Positions 30,088-38,704 of a DNA stretch of 64,000 nt are shown one piece after another. The notes under the pieces were generated by a model. The model made no database searches. It was not told where the DNA came from and was given only the letters and a program-made list of their open reading frames with translations. The DNA comes from Dyella halodurans (GTDB lineage Bacteria > Pseudomonadota > Gammaproteobacteria > Xanthomonadales > Rhodanobacteraceae), in assembly GCF_026283925.1 (NCBI RefSeq), contig NZ_JAPDPF010000007.1, positions 1 to 64,000 of the forward strand, given 5' to 3'. How positions within the stretch are numbered: position 1 is the first letter of the stretch; every line of letters begins with the position of its first letter. A program made the position numbers and the translations under genes.

Positions 30088-31617
30088 ATGCCGCAGATCT
30101 TTCCCGCCGGCGCGATCAATACGACCGCGCTGATCGTCCCCGATCTCTATGTGCAGATCGTTCCCCCCGCCGTCAGCCAGCTCAATGGCGTGCCGTCCAA
30201 CGTCCTTGGCGTGGTTGGCACGGCGACCTGGGGCCCGGTCAATGCACCGACCGTCGTCGGCAATATGGCGCAGTACGCGGCGCTGTTTGGCGCCATCCAA
30301 CCGCGCAAGTACGACATGGGCACGGCGATTGCCGCCGCGGTACTGCAGGGGGCGCAGAACTTCCGCTGTGTGCGCGCCACTGATGGCACGGATACGGCTG
30401 CGACCATCGTTGCGCAGTCGACCTGCATCACCTTCACTTCGATCTATACCGGCACGCTGGGCAATAGCCAGACTGTGCAGGTGGCCGCCGGCAGTGCCGC
30501 GGGTACGTCCAAGGTCATCGTGGGGATGCCTGGCCAGGCATCGGAAGTGTTCGACAACATCCCGGGCGTAGGCAACGCGCTGTGGGTCAACATGGCCGCA
30601 GCGATCAATAACGGCAATACGGCTCTGCGCGGCCCGTCGAAACTGATCGTTGCCACGGCCGGCGCGGGCGTCACAGCTCCCGCCTTGGCTACCTACACGC
30701 TAGCCGGCGGTGCGGATGGCGCGACCACGATCACCGGCTCGGTGTTGGTCGGCGTCGACACTGGCACGCGCAAGGGCATGTATAGCCTGCGCGGCACCGG
30801 TGCAGCGGTTGCCATGCTGGCTGACTGCGACGACTCGACGACGTGGGCGACCCAGGTCTCCTACGGTCTGTCCGAAGGCACGTACATGATCGCCACGGGT
30901 CCAGCTGGCGACAACATCGCCAACGCTGCCACGACCAAGTCCACGGCAGGCATCGATACGTACGCGATGAAGCTACTGTTCGGCGACTGGGTGTACTTCC
31001 TGGACACCGTGAACGGCCTGACGCGCCTAATCTCACCGCAGGGCTTCATCGCTGGCCTGCTTTCTAACTTGGCGCCGCAGAACTCGACGCTCAACAAGCC
31101 GCTGTACGGCGTCGTCGGCACGCAGCGCAGCTATCAGAACCTGCCGTATTCCAGCGCAGAGCTTCAGCTGCTCGGCGCAGCCGGCATCGATGTCATCGCC
31201 AACCCGAGCCCGGGTGGCAGCTACTTCGGTGCACGCTTCGGCCACAACTCCAGTTCTAGCAGCGTGGCGAACGGCGACAACTACACGCGCATGACGAACT
31301 ACCTTGCCGCTACCTTTGGCGCCGGCATGGGCAAGTTCGTCGGCAAGCTCCAGGGCAGCTCTCCGACCGACCCGACGCGCAGGCAGGTTGCTGGCACCGT
31401 GGGTTCGTTCCTCCAGGGCATGGTGGACCAGGCGCAGATCGACAGCTTCACCGTGCAATGCGACCTCAACAACAACTCGCTGGCACGCATCGCTACCGGC
31501 TATCTGCAGGCCGACGTCAGCGTGAAGTACCTTGCCGTCGTCGAGAAGTTCCTGCTCAACCTGCAGGGTGGCCAGTCGGTCACCGTCAATAAGGTCTCGT
31601 CCACCGGCGTGGCCTGA
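30088..31617 (+). CDS. Tail sheath protein
   Basis: 509 residues, GGAG seven bases upstream. Pattern of contractile sheaths: N-terminal VSQLNGVPSNVLGVVGTATWGPVN (split), VVGNMAQYAALFG, and a conserved C-terminal domain (LNNNSLARIATGYLQADVSV, VEKFLLNLQGGQSVTV). It forms the outer, contracting tube. Its presence defines the phage as a myovirus type. Confidence 0.93.
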   Translation: MPQIFPAGAINTTALIVPDLYVQIVPPAVSQLNGVPSNVLGVVGTATWGPVNAPTVVGNMAQYAALFGAIQPRKYDMGTAIAAAVLQGAQNFRCVRATDGTDTAATIVAQSTCITFTSIYTGTLGNSQTVQVAAGSAAGTSKVIVGMPGQASEVFDNIPGVGNALWVNMAAAINNGNTALRGPSKLIVATAGAGVTAPALATYTLAGGADGATTITGSVLVGVDTGTRKGMYSLRGTGAAVAMLADCDDSTTWATQVSYGLSEGTYMIATGPAGDNIANAATTKSTAGIDTYAMKLLFGDWVYFLDTVNGLTRLISPQGFIAGLLSNLAPQNSTLNKPLYGVVGTQRSYQNLPYSSAELQLLGAAGIDVIANPSPGGSYFGARFGHNSSSSSVANGDNYTRMTNYLAATFGAGMGKFVGKLQGSSPTDPTRRQVAGTVGSFLQGMVDQAQIDSFTVQCDLNNNSLARIATGYLQADVSVKYLAVVEKFLLNLQGGQSVTVNKVSSTGVA

Positions 31618-31642
31618 GTCTCCGCCAATCCCTGACACCTGA

Positions 31643-31667
31643 TGCCCCGCCCTGAGCGGGGCTTTTC
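31643..31667 (+). terminator. Terminator between sheath and tube genes
   Basis: GCCCCGC (31644-31650), loop CCTGA, GCGGGGC (31656-31662), then TTTT. Located in the short gap after the sheath gene. It may reduce transcription of the genes that follow or mark the end of a strongly expressed mRNA. Confidence 0.8.
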
Positions 31668-31684
31668 ATTTTCGGAGAATCCTC

Positions 31685-32119
31685 ATGCCTTTCGGTAATT
31701 TCAACACCGGCAAAGACGTAGTCATCGACGTCATTACGCCATCCGGCGTCCTTCAGCTGCCGGCGACCGTGACCAGCTTCGAATCGAAGCCGATCTACAA
31801 CCGCATCAAGTCCAAGCCTCTCAACGGCATCAACCTTGAGGTAGATATTCCCGAGGGCTGGGAGGGTTCGATCGGCCTTGATCGCCAGAACAGCGCGATC
31901 GATGACTTCTTCGCCCAGCAGGAACTGGCGTACTACGCCGGCCAGAACGTCCTGATGGGCACGCTGACCGAGACCATCGCTGAAGCCAGTGGCGCGATCA
32001 GCCAGTATCGCTACACCAATGTCTCACTGCGCTTTGATGAGGCTGGCAAAAAGACCGGCGACAATAAGATCACGCAGACGATCGGCTTCTTCGCCTCGCA
32101 GCGCGTCAAGGTGTCCTGA
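31685..32119 (+). CDS. Tail tube protein
   Basis: 144 residues with GGAG upstream. Strand-rich, starting VVIDVITPSGVLQLP and including GWEGSIGLDRQN; the tube protein follows sheath in most contractile-tail phages. It forms the inner tube through which DNA passes. The stop overlaps the chaperone ATG (TGATG). Confidence 0.88.
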   Translation: MPFGNFNTGKDVVIDVITPSGVLQLPATVTSFESKPIYNRIKSKPLNGINLEVDIPEGWEGSIGLDRQNSAIDDFFAQQELAYYAGQNVLMGTLTETIAEASGAISQYRYTNVSLRFDEAGKKTGDNKITQTIGFFASQRVKVS

Positions 32120-32487
32120 TGAGCGACGACGTGAAGGTTGAGCTCACCCCGAGCCAGGAGCTTGTCGGCGCAGCCAATGCCGAAGTGACCGTGGCCGACG
32201 CCAAGGGCCGGCAGATCCTGCTCAAGAAGCCGGGCACGCTCGCGCAGTTCCGCTTGGTTGAGCTGATGGGTGACTCGGCGAGAAACGTCGTCTACATGAA
32301 CATGGTGCTTCCGCTGATCTTCGTGGCGAGCATCGATGGCGATCCGGTCGCCAAATCGACCAAGGCGCAGATCGAGGCACTGATTCAGCGTCTCGACGAT
32401 GAGGGCGTAGAAGCGGTGGCCGAAGGCGTTCAGGCCAACTGGGGCAAGCAAGACCCCGCCGCTGACAAGGCCGCCGTAAAAAACTAG
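32119..32487 (+). CDS. Tail assembly chaperone, short form (gpG-like)
   Basis: 122 residues. Helical protein of the type encoded between tube and tape measure (RFRLV-like LAQFRLVELMGDSARN, then TKAQIEALIQRLDDEGVEAV). It helps the tape-measure protein fold and start tail assembly. Near the end its coding sequence contains A AAA AAC at 32478-32484, the classical -1 frameshift heptamer, which yields a longer form (see 32119-32657). Confidence 0.8.
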   Translation: MSDDVKVELTPSQELVGAANAEVTVADAKGRQILLKKPGTLAQFRLVELMGDSARNVVYMNMVLPLIFVASIDGDPVAKSTKAQIEALIQRLDDEGVEAVAEGVQANWGKQDPAADKAAVKN

Positions 32488-32657
32488 CCACGGCTGCGCC
32501 GATCAGAGAATGCCTGTGGCTGGTACGGCACGGGGTTCCCTTCGACGTGGCCTTCGGGCTGGATGACATCAAGCGGACGGCATTTTCGATCATCGTCAGC
32601 GAGCAGGGCGGGGCGGTCTTTGACTGGGACCGAATGCAGTTTCAGGAGCCGAAATGA
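32119..32657 (+). CDS. Tail assembly chaperone, frameshifted long form (gpGT-like)
   Basis: After the -1 shift on A AAA AAC at 32478-32484, reading continues from 32484 without a stop for 57 codons and ends at TGA 32655-32657, overlapping the ATG of the next gene (ATGA). The long form would have 179 residues. The extension (APIRECLWLVRHGVPFDVAF, IIVSEQGGAVFDWD) has no suitable start of its own, so only frameshifting would express it. A 9-bp hairpin (32485-32493 with 32514-32522) begins right after the heptamer. Programmed frameshifting in this gene pair is widely conserved in long-tailed phages. Confidence 0.8.
32478..32484 (+). other. Programmed -1 ribosomal frameshift site, A AAA AAC
   Basis: The zero frame reads GTA AAA AAC TAG. 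The seven bases A-AAA-AAC allow both tRNAs to slip back one base, and the stop of the zero frame follows at once. The downstream stem-loop 32485-32522 lies closer than the typical 5-9 base spacing, so its role as stimulator is uncertain. Confidence 0.8.
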
Positions 32658-33151
32658 AGCATGAGTTCGGCTCCTTCGGCGAGTTCGCTGGCCACCTTCT
32701 GGAGCTTCAAGTCACTGAGGCGCTAGCGCTTCACAAGGCGCTCGACGTGGTCGGGCGCGTTGTCGAGAACACTGCACAGGCTGAAATCGGCTTCTACCAG
32801 GAGGCCGTTGGCAGCTTCGAGGCATGGGCCCCGTTGGCGGACAGCACGGAGCAGGAGAAGGCGCGGCTGGGGTTTGAGCCGGACGCGCCACTGCTGCGAA
32901 CCGGCGAAATGAGGGATTCCATCGGGCATGAGGTCGGCGCGCTCGAGGTCGTCATCGGCAGCACGGCAGACGAGATGGTCTACCAGGAACTGGGAACGGA
33001 GACCATCCCGCCGCGCGCAGTGCTCGGGCCGGCGGCCATCCATAACCATGAGCGAATCGAGCGGATTCTCGGTGGCGCAGCGATCGCCGGCCTAATAGGC
33101 CGCGACCGAATTCACCAGGCGCTGGGTTATGACTTCGAAACGGGCATCTGA
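32654..33151 (+). CDS. HK97 gp10-like tail/morphogenesis protein
   Basis: 165 residues. Helical N-terminal half (LALHKALDVVGRVVENTAQAE), then LLRTGEMRDSIGHEV, VVIGSTADEMVYQELGT and IPPRAVLGPAAIHN, the pattern of HK97-gp10-like or virion morphogenesis proteins (LR.GxLr.Si, vG...YA.yqE.GT..mparPFl). Usually involved in tail or neck completion. Its 3' end overlaps the convergent lipoprotein gene by 25 bases. Confidence 0.75.
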   Translation: MKHEFGSFGEFAGHLLELQVTEALALHKALDVVGRVVENTAQAEIGFYQEAVGSFEAWAPLADSTEQEKARLGFEPDAPLLRTGEMRDSIGHEVGALEVVIGSTADEMVYQELGTETIPPRAVLGPAAIHNHERIERILGGAAIAGLIGRDRIHQALGYDFETGI

Positions 33152-33498
33152 ACGGTCACGAATTCCAGCGCGGTCCAGGCGCTGACGCTTGGCGCGTCGA
33201 CGTTGGGGGCGACTTCGATCCTCCCGTGCTCGACGTGTAGCACGCGCAGGGTGACGTCGTCGGCCATTGGCCAGCACGATCCATCGTCAAACATGGCCTT
33301 GAGTTTCGTCTTCTCGCCTGAAACGGAGTGCGTGAAGGCTTCCGTGAGCTGATCGGATGTGCCGCACACGAAGCCCGTTGTCAGCTTGACCAGATCCTCG
33401 GCCTTTACTTCCGGCCCTGCGGCAACCGCGGGCACATCGTCGGAGCAGCCGGCCAAAAGCAGGAGGCAGGCTGCGATAGCTGCATGGGAAAGCCGCAT
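33127..33498 (-). CDS. Moron lipoprotein, leftward in late operon (123 aa)
   Basis: 123 residues from the ATG at 33498, with AAGGA upstream and a signal peptide ending in the lipobox LLAGC (C17). Two further cysteines (FVCGT, GSCWP) may pair in the periplasm. Oriented against the late genes and forming a pair with the membrane protein at 33510-33749. Likely expressed from its own promoter in the lysogen. Function unknown; possibilities are superinfection exclusion or envelope modification. Confidence 0.7.
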   Translation of the reverse strand: MRLSHAAIAACLLLLAGCSDDVPAVAAGPEVKAEDLVKLTTGFVCGTSDQLTEAFTHSVSGEKTKLKAMFDDGSCWPMADDVTLRVLHVEHGRIEVAPNVDAPSVSAWTALEFVTVQMPVSKS

Positions 33499-33509
33499 AT
33501 CGGTCCTTG

Positions 33510-33749
33510 TCAGCGCGGGAAGAAGAGGTAGATACCTAGGGCCAGCAGGCCCAGAACAAAAAAGCCGATCAGCAACGCAAGCACCGAAATCAGCACCAGG
33601 CTGATGCGGTTGAGCGGACTCATCACGTTCTCGAACTGCCACGCCGGCGGCCGCGCGCGGCGCGCTACAGACCGCTGCGCCGGGTACTGAGCCCAGCTGT
33701 AACGGTCAGCAAACCACTCTTGGATGCGGAAACGCAAAGGTTGCGTCAT
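33510..33749 (-). CDS. Moron membrane protein, leftward (79 aa)
   Basis: 79 residues. The N-terminal half is soluble with aromatic residues (FRIQEWFADRYSWAQYPA); residues about 49-77 form one long hydrophobic segment (LVLISVLALLIGFFVLGLLA). Its ATG (33749) shares two bases with the tape-measure ATG (33748). An internal start at 33623 would keep only the membrane part. Upstream ribosome-binding sequence is weak. Twelve bases separate it from the lipoprotein gene. Confidence 0.55.
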   Translation of the reverse strand: MTQPLRFRIQEWFADRYSWAQYPAQRSVARRARPPAWQFENVMSPLNRISLVLISVLALLIGFFVLGLLALGIYLFFPR

Positions 33750-35655
33750 GTTCGAAGCCTGGAAAATTGGCGTACGCGTCAGTGTCTTAGATTACGCCAG
33801 TATTGGGCTTCGCGCGATATCGGGCGCGTTCATGCGTACCGAGGCCGACGCCGCCAAGCTGGAAGGCCGGATCAAATCGATTCATGGCCAGCTCCTGAAG
33901 GGCGGGCTGATGGTCGGTGCCGGCGTGGGCATCCTGGCGGCCTTCAAGACCCCACTCGACGAGGCCAAGAAGTTCCAGACCGAGGTGGCAAAGTTCAGCC
34001 TGTACGGCATGGGCGACCAGGTCGACGCTCAGGCGGTCAAGTTCGCCAAGGGTATGAACGTCATAGGCACCTCGGCGACGGAAGCCATGCGCTCGCTGAC
34101 GGAGGCTCAGGGCGTCTTCCGTGAGTCCGGACTGAGCGGCTCTGCCGCGCTCGACGGCGCCAAGCTGGCTGCGCCGGTGTTGGCCAAAATTGCCTTCGCC
34201 ACGGCCGGCCTGGACGGCGACGCCAAGGAGAAGATGCACACGCAAAGCCTTGCGATGCTGCGCTTCGTGGAAATGCGGGGCGGTCTGAAGGACGCCGCCA
34301 CCTTCAATGGCATCGCTGATGCCGGCTGGAAGGCCATCCGCAGCTCCGGTGGCAATGTGAACTGGGAGCAGTTGCGCCAGTTCATGGCCCGCGGCGGTGT
34401 GGCGGCGCAAGGCCTGACCGATCAGGCGCTGTTCGGCAAGCTCGAGCCAGTCATCGGTGAGCTGAAGGGTAGCGGCGCCGGCACGGCCTGGATGACCTCA
34501 TACAACCGCCTGATCGGCGGCGTGCGCGTGCCGAACCAGGTGGCGCATCTGCTCGCTGACAACGGTATCTGGGACAAATCAAAGATCGAGTGGAACTCGC
34601 AGGGCGGGATCAAGCGCTTCAACGGCAAACCGCTGCGCGACATAAAGACGCTGTCCAGCGACCCGGTCGAGTTCTACGAAAAGAACATCCTTCCGATGTA
34701 CGCCAAGCTGGGCATCAAGTCGCAGGAGGACAAGGGGCGCGAGAACCTCCTAATCTTCGGTCGCACCGGCGGCGCCATGTTCAGCCTGATCGATCGCCAG
34801 CTGGCCACGATCCACCGCTCAGTTGACGCTCAGAGCAAGGCCTTGGGCATTGACGCGTCGGTGAAACAGGTGGGCGGCACGCTCGGCGGGAAGGAGATCG
34901 ACTTCCACGCCAAGTTCAACAACCTGCTACTGCAGACCGGCGATGTGATCCTGCCCATGGCCGTTCGCGCGCTGGAGATCCTCAACCCGATGCTGCAGCG
35001 CATGGCTAACTGGATGCAGGCGCATCCACGCATGTTTGGCCTGGTCATCCAGGGTCTTATCGGACTGGCCGGGGCGCTGATCGGCTTCGGCGCGCTCAAC
35101 ATTATCGCCGGTGGCTTCCGTGGGCTTGGCTTGGCGCTGAAGGGCATTGGCGGGCTGACTCAGCTCGCAACCGGCCTCACGAGCGTGGCTGGGGGACTCA
35201 AGGCCCTCGGCGTCGCTGCTGCCGCATTCGCCGCTGCCTACGCTGGCTGGAAGATCGGCACCGTCATCAGCGACAAGATGGACGGCACCAAATTCGGCGA
35301 TAAGTTCAGCCACTACAACACCAAGTACCTCGGCGCTGCGTTGGATCTCGTCGGGATCAAGAACGACTACTCCCTGGCAGCCAAGTACGACGGCTATGAC
35401 CAGAAGTACAACGGTGCAGCTCCACTTCCGGGGCAGGCGGGGTATGTGAAGCCGGGCGCCACGAGGAGCCCGTTCATCGCCTCACCAACCCAGCAGACCG
35501 TCCAGGTGAATTCAACGATCACCCTGGACGGCAAGGCCATCGCCAAATCGACCACCATGCATCAGGCCCGCGCCGCCGCCGCTCCACAGACCGGCATGTC
35601 CGGCCTCGATTCCTCGCAGGGTCCGCTGCCGATCGGCGCGACAGGTAGCTGGTAA
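33748..35655 (+). CDS. Tail tape-measure protein
   Basis: 635 residues from the ATG at 33748, AAAGG seven bases upstream. The N-terminus (LRAISGAFMRTEADAAKLEG) is helical; hydrophobic membrane-like segments are present (GLMVGAGVGILAAF; VIQGLIGLAGALIGFGALNIIA; ALGVAAAAFAAAYAGW). It sets tail length, implying a short tail shaft, and may insert in the membrane during DNA entry. Confidence 0.88.
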   Translation: MFEAWKIGVRVSVLDYASIGLRAISGAFMRTEADAAKLEGRIKSIHGQLLKGGLMVGAGVGILAAFKTPLDEAKKFQTEVAKFSLYGMGDQVDAQAVKFAKGMNVIGTSATEAMRSLTEAQGVFRESGLSGSAALDGAKLAAPVLAKIAFATAGLDGDAKEKMHTQSLAMLRFVEMRGGLKDAATFNGIADAGWKAIRSSGGNVNWEQLRQFMARGGVAAQGLTDQALFGKLEPVIGELKGSGAGTAWMTSYNRLIGGVRVPNQVAHLLADNGIWDKSKIEWNSQGGIKRFNGKPLRDIKTLSSDPVEFYEKNILPMYAKLGIKSQEDKGRENLLIFGRTGGAMFSLIDRQLATIHRSVDAQSKALGIDASVKQVGGTLGGKEIDFHAKFNNLLLQTGDVILPMAVRALEILNPMLQRMANWMQAHPRMFGLVIQGLIGLAGALIGFGALNIIAGGFRGLGLALKGIGGLTQLATGLTSVAGGLKALGVAAAAFAAAYAGWKIGTVISDKMDGTKFGDKFSHYNTKYLGAALDLVGIKNDYSLAAKYDGYDQKYNGAAPLPGQAGYVKPGATRSPFIASPTQQTVQVNSTITLDGKAIAKSTTMHQARAAAAPQTGMSGLDSSQGPLPIGATGSW

Positions 35656-36611
35656 TGGCGCTCGTCCAAGTCACCCTCGGCGACATCACGTTTGCCGGCA
35701 CGGAAGTCCCTGATCGGATCTCTTTCGGCGGCGATCAGGCGCTGACCATCCACAAGCTGATCGGCGGACAGCGTGTCATCGACGCGATGGGGCAGGACGA
35801 CATGCCCATAGAGTGGTCGGGCCTGTTTCTTGGCCCGACTGCCATGGATCGCGCGCTGTACCTCGACACGCAGCGGACGCTAGGCCAGCAGTTGACGCTG
35901 ACCTGGGACCGTCTGCGCTATCTTGTCGTAATTCGTCACTTCGAGGCCTGTTACGACTTCGCTACGCGCATCTCGTATCGCATCTGTTGCGAGGTCGCGG
36001 AAAATCAGGTCCAGCCGGTTACGACCGTGGCGCCAGCCTCGATCGACGACCAAATGGACGGCGACATGAACGCAGCCAACGGCTATGGGTCGCTGATCGG
36101 TGACGGGCCGCTGTCCGCGGCGCTGGGGACGCTTGGTACGGCGATCAGTGCCGTATCGACCTTCGCCAACGCCTCACAGGCAACGATCAACAGCGTACTG
36201 CAGCCGATCGCCGCAGTGCAGAGTAGGGCGCAAACGCTGCTCAGCTCCGCAATCAATACGACGCAGAACGTCGCCACAGTCGGTGGGGTACTTCCAAATT
36301 CGCCGATTGCCCAGTCGGTTGCCTCTCTCAATAGCCAGGCAGTCGCGTTCTCAAGCCAGCCAGCGATCTCCGGACTGCAGAGCGTTATGGGCCGGATGAC
36401 GGCCAATCTCGGCAGCGTGTCGGGTAACTCCACGACGGTGACCGTGGCCGGCGGCAACCTCTACTCGATAGCCTCACAGCAGTACGGCGACCCGACTTCA
36501 TGGACCGCCATCGCCAAGGCCAACGGCCTGACCGACCCTGTGCTGAGCGGCGTCCAGAGCGTCGTGGTGCCGAAGCAGCCGGATACGGCCGGAGGCATCC
36601 TTGGTCAGTAG
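35655..36611 (+). CDS. Tail/baseplate protein with C-terminal LysM-like domain
   Basis: 318 residues. N-terminal strand-rich part (VTLGDITFAGTEVPDRISFGG) followed by a long helical linker (residues 155-250) and a C-terminal LysM-like module (VAGGNLYSIASQQYGDPTSW, then VLSGVQSVVVPK). Such proteins attach the tape measure to the baseplate hub. The LysM module may contact peptidoglycan. Confidence 0.75.
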   Translation: MALVQVTLGDITFAGTEVPDRISFGGDQALTIHKLIGGQRVIDAMGQDDMPIEWSGLFLGPTAMDRALYLDTQRTLGQQLTLTWDRLRYLVVIRHFEACYDFATRISYRICCEVAENQVQPVTTVAPASIDDQMDGDMNAANGYGSLIGDGPLSAALGTLGTAISAVSTFANASQATINSVLQPIAAVQSRAQTLLSSAINTTQNVATVGGVLPNSPIAQSVASLNSQAVAFSSQPAISGLQSVMGRMTANLGSVSGNSTTVTVAGGNLYSIASQQYGDPTSWTAIAKANGLTDPVLSGVQSVVVPKQPDTAGGILGQ

Positions 36612-37710
36612 CACAGACAACACCGTTCGCCAGCCGCGCGGCATGGTGAAGATCAACGGGACGCCGGTGCAGGGCTGGCTGGACTGGGAGATCGAAAGCA
36701 ACTCATACCGCGAGGCTGACACCTTTCGCGTGACGTTTGTCCTTTCCGGCCTGGTCGCTCCGTTCGACGAGGCGTGGTTCGTTTCTCAGACTACGATCGG
36801 CGTCGAGATCCTCGCAGGCTTCCCAGCGGACCCGGCGAACTACGGTGCGTCCGAACTCGACAGCCTGATCATCGGCAACGTCGACGAGGTGAGTTATGAC
36901 CCGGCGCAGCGCACGCTGGAGCTGTCGGGGAGGGATCTCACCTCGCTGCTGATCGATGCCAAGACGGCGGAGAAATGGCAGAACCAGACGGCCAGCGAGA
37001 TTGCTACGACTCTGGCCAAGCGTCACGGGTTGACGCCGGTGGTGACGGCTACGACGGACACCATTGGACGGTTCTATCAGATCGACCATGTGTCGACGAC
37101 TTGCGTTGAGACCGAGTGGGACTTCCTCTGCTGGATCGCCCAGCAGACGCAGTTCGTCGTTTATGTGAAGGGCAACGAGCTCCACTTCGGGCCGCAGCCT
37201 GACCCGGCGAGCGCTCCGCAATACCCGATCACGTGGACGCCCGCCGACGATTCGCAGCCGTTCACCTCGAACACCAAGCAGCTGAGCTTCACGCGCACCC
37301 TCACGGTCGGCAACACGATCAGCGTCACGGTGCGCTCTTGGAACGCCAAGCAGCGCGCCGGTTTCAATGCTACCTACCCGCAAGGGCACGCCAAAGGCAT
37401 CCGCCCAGGCACCGCGACCCAGCCCTCCCAGGCATACTCCTACCAGATCCCGAACCTGACCCAGGACCAAGCAACCAAGCGGGCGCGGGCGATCTACAAC
37501 GAGCTGATCAAGAACGAGATGCGGATGCGCGCCGAACTTCCGGGCGACAACGAGTTGAGCACGCTTCATGTGATTCCGGTGAGCGGTACAGGGACATCGT
37601 TCGATCAGAACTATTTCCCCGAGGCGATCACCCGTCGCATGGACTTCCACGCGGGTTACACAATGGAGGCGCGGTGCCGTAATCACTCGTCTGATGTGGT
37701 GCCGGCATGA
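36601..37710 (+). CDS. Baseplate hub protein, gpD-like (TTG start)
   Basis: 369 residues if started at TTG 36601, which has GGAGG five bases upstream and overlaps the previous gene; an ATG at 36643 lacks such a site. Pattern of late-control gpD/gp27-like hubs: ESNSYREADTFRVTF, VEILAGFP, VSYDPAQRTLELSGRDLTSLL, and DFLCWIAQQTQFVVYVKG. It forms the hub that carries the spike. Confidence 0.82.
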   Translation: MVSSTDNTVRQPRGMVKINGTPVQGWLDWEIESNSYREADTFRVTFVLSGLVAPFDEAWFVSQTTIGVEILAGFPADPANYGASELDSLIIGNVDEVSYDPAQRTLELSGRDLTSLLIDAKTAEKWQNQTASEIATTLAKRHGLTPVVTATTDTIGRFYQIDHVSTTCVETEWDFLCWIAQQTQFVVYVKGNELHFGPQPDPASAPQYPITWTPADDSQPFTSNTKQLSFTRTLTVGNTISVTVRSWNAKQRAGFNATYPQGHAKGIRPGTATQPSQAYSYQIPNLTQDQATKRARAIYNELIKNEMRMRAELPGDNELSTLHVIPVSGTGTSFDQNYFPEAITRRMDFHAGYTMEARCRNHSSDVVPA

Positions 37711-38312
37711 GCATGGCTCACCTTAAGAATTCGATGCGCGCACAGGCTAACCTGGCCAATCAGTCGCGCACATTTTCACGGCTCGGCGAGGTCAGTGCCT
37801 ACGATCCGAACACTTACAGCGTCAAGGTAACGTTTCAGCCAGACGGCAACGAGACCGGGTGGATTCCCCTCGGAACGCTCCAGGTCGGCAGCGGCTTCGG
37901 CATCTATGCGGCGCCGAACATCGGCGACCAGATCGAGGTGCGATTCCAGGAGGGCGACCGCGATACGGGCGTCGCCGGCCCGGTGGTATTCGACAACCAA
38001 AGCCCCCCGGCAAAAGTACCAGCGGGCGAGATCTGGGTACTCCACAAGAGCGGCGCGTTCTTCAAGCTTACCAATGACGGAAAGGCAGCGTTCAACGACG
38101 GCAAGGGCGGATCCGTCACACTCAATGGCGATGGCACTGTCACATCGACCGGAGCGTGGACGCATCAAGGTTCCATGCACGTAACGCAGACTCTGCAGGT
38201 CGACCAACAGGCGACTCTTGCGGCTGTTTCGTCGAACGGCCACGACGTGGGCAATACGCACAAGCACACCGGCGTCAGCACCGGAAGCGGCGTCTCCGGA
38301 CAGCCACAGTAA
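37707..38312 (+). CDS. Baseplate spike protein, gpV-like
   Basis: 201 residues. OB-fold region (VTFQPDGNETGWIPLGTL, IGDQIEVRFQEGD), then a beta-helix-like stem (TNDGKAAFNDGKGGSVTLNG) and a C-terminal tip NTHKHTGVSTGSG. The H-x-H of the tip is the iron-binding signature of P2/phi92-type spikes, which puncture the outer membrane. Confidence 0.9.
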   Translation: MSMAHLKNSMRAQANLANQSRTFSRLGEVSAYDPNTYSVKVTFQPDGNETGWIPLGTLQVGSGFGIYAAPNIGDQIEVRFQEGDRDTGVAGPVVFDNQSPPAKVPAGEIWVLHKSGAFFKLTNDGKAAFNDGKGGSVTLNGDGTVTSTGAWTHQGSMHVTQTLQVDQQATLAAVSSNGHDVGNTHKHTGVSTGSGVSGQPQ

Positions 38313-38321
38313 GGAATGACC

Positions 38322-38696
38322 ATGGCGTTGATCAACGACATCTCCCATTTATGGGGGAACGATATCGGCGTGTCCGCCGTAGGCGACCTCGGCCTGGCAT
38401 CCGACACCCTTCGCGGCCAGCAGCGCGTTTTGAGGCGGCTGTTGACCAACCCGGGCGACAACATCTTTCACCCGACTTATGGGGCAGGTTTGGCGCGATT
38501 CGTCGGCAGCACGGCGACCGCGGAGGAGATCAAGGCCTTGATCCGCGGGCAGATGCTTCTCGAGGAAGCGGTCGCCAAGAGTCCCGCCCCGGTCATCGAA
38601 GTGCACCGAATCACGAATGGGATCGCGGTCCAGGTCAATTACAACGATGCGCCAACCGGGCAGCCGGTCGTGTTGTCGTTCAACGTCAGCCAGTGA
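38322..38696 (+). CDS. Baseplate wedge protein, gp25/gpW-like
   Basis: 124 residues from the ATG at 38322; AAGGA is six bases upstream of it and too close to the ATG at 38316. Pattern: DTLRGQQRVLRRLLTNPGDN, IFHPTYGAGL and EEIKALIRGQMLLEEAV are typical of gp25-like proteins, which form the inner wedge and start sheath polymerisation. Confidence 0.88.
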   Translation: MALINDISHLWGNDIGVSAVGDLGLASDTLRGQQRVLRRLLTNPGDNIFHPTYGAGLARFVGSTATAEEIKALIRGQMLLEEAVAKSPAPVIEVHRITNGIAVQVNYNDAPTGQPVVLSFNVSQ

Positions 38697-38704
38697 GCAA
38701 ATAA

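Noticed and set aside
33510-33749. Toxin-antitoxin interpretation of the leftward pair
   Set aside because: Both products carry membrane or lipoprotein targeting signals and neither resembles a known toxin or a DNA-binding antitoxin.
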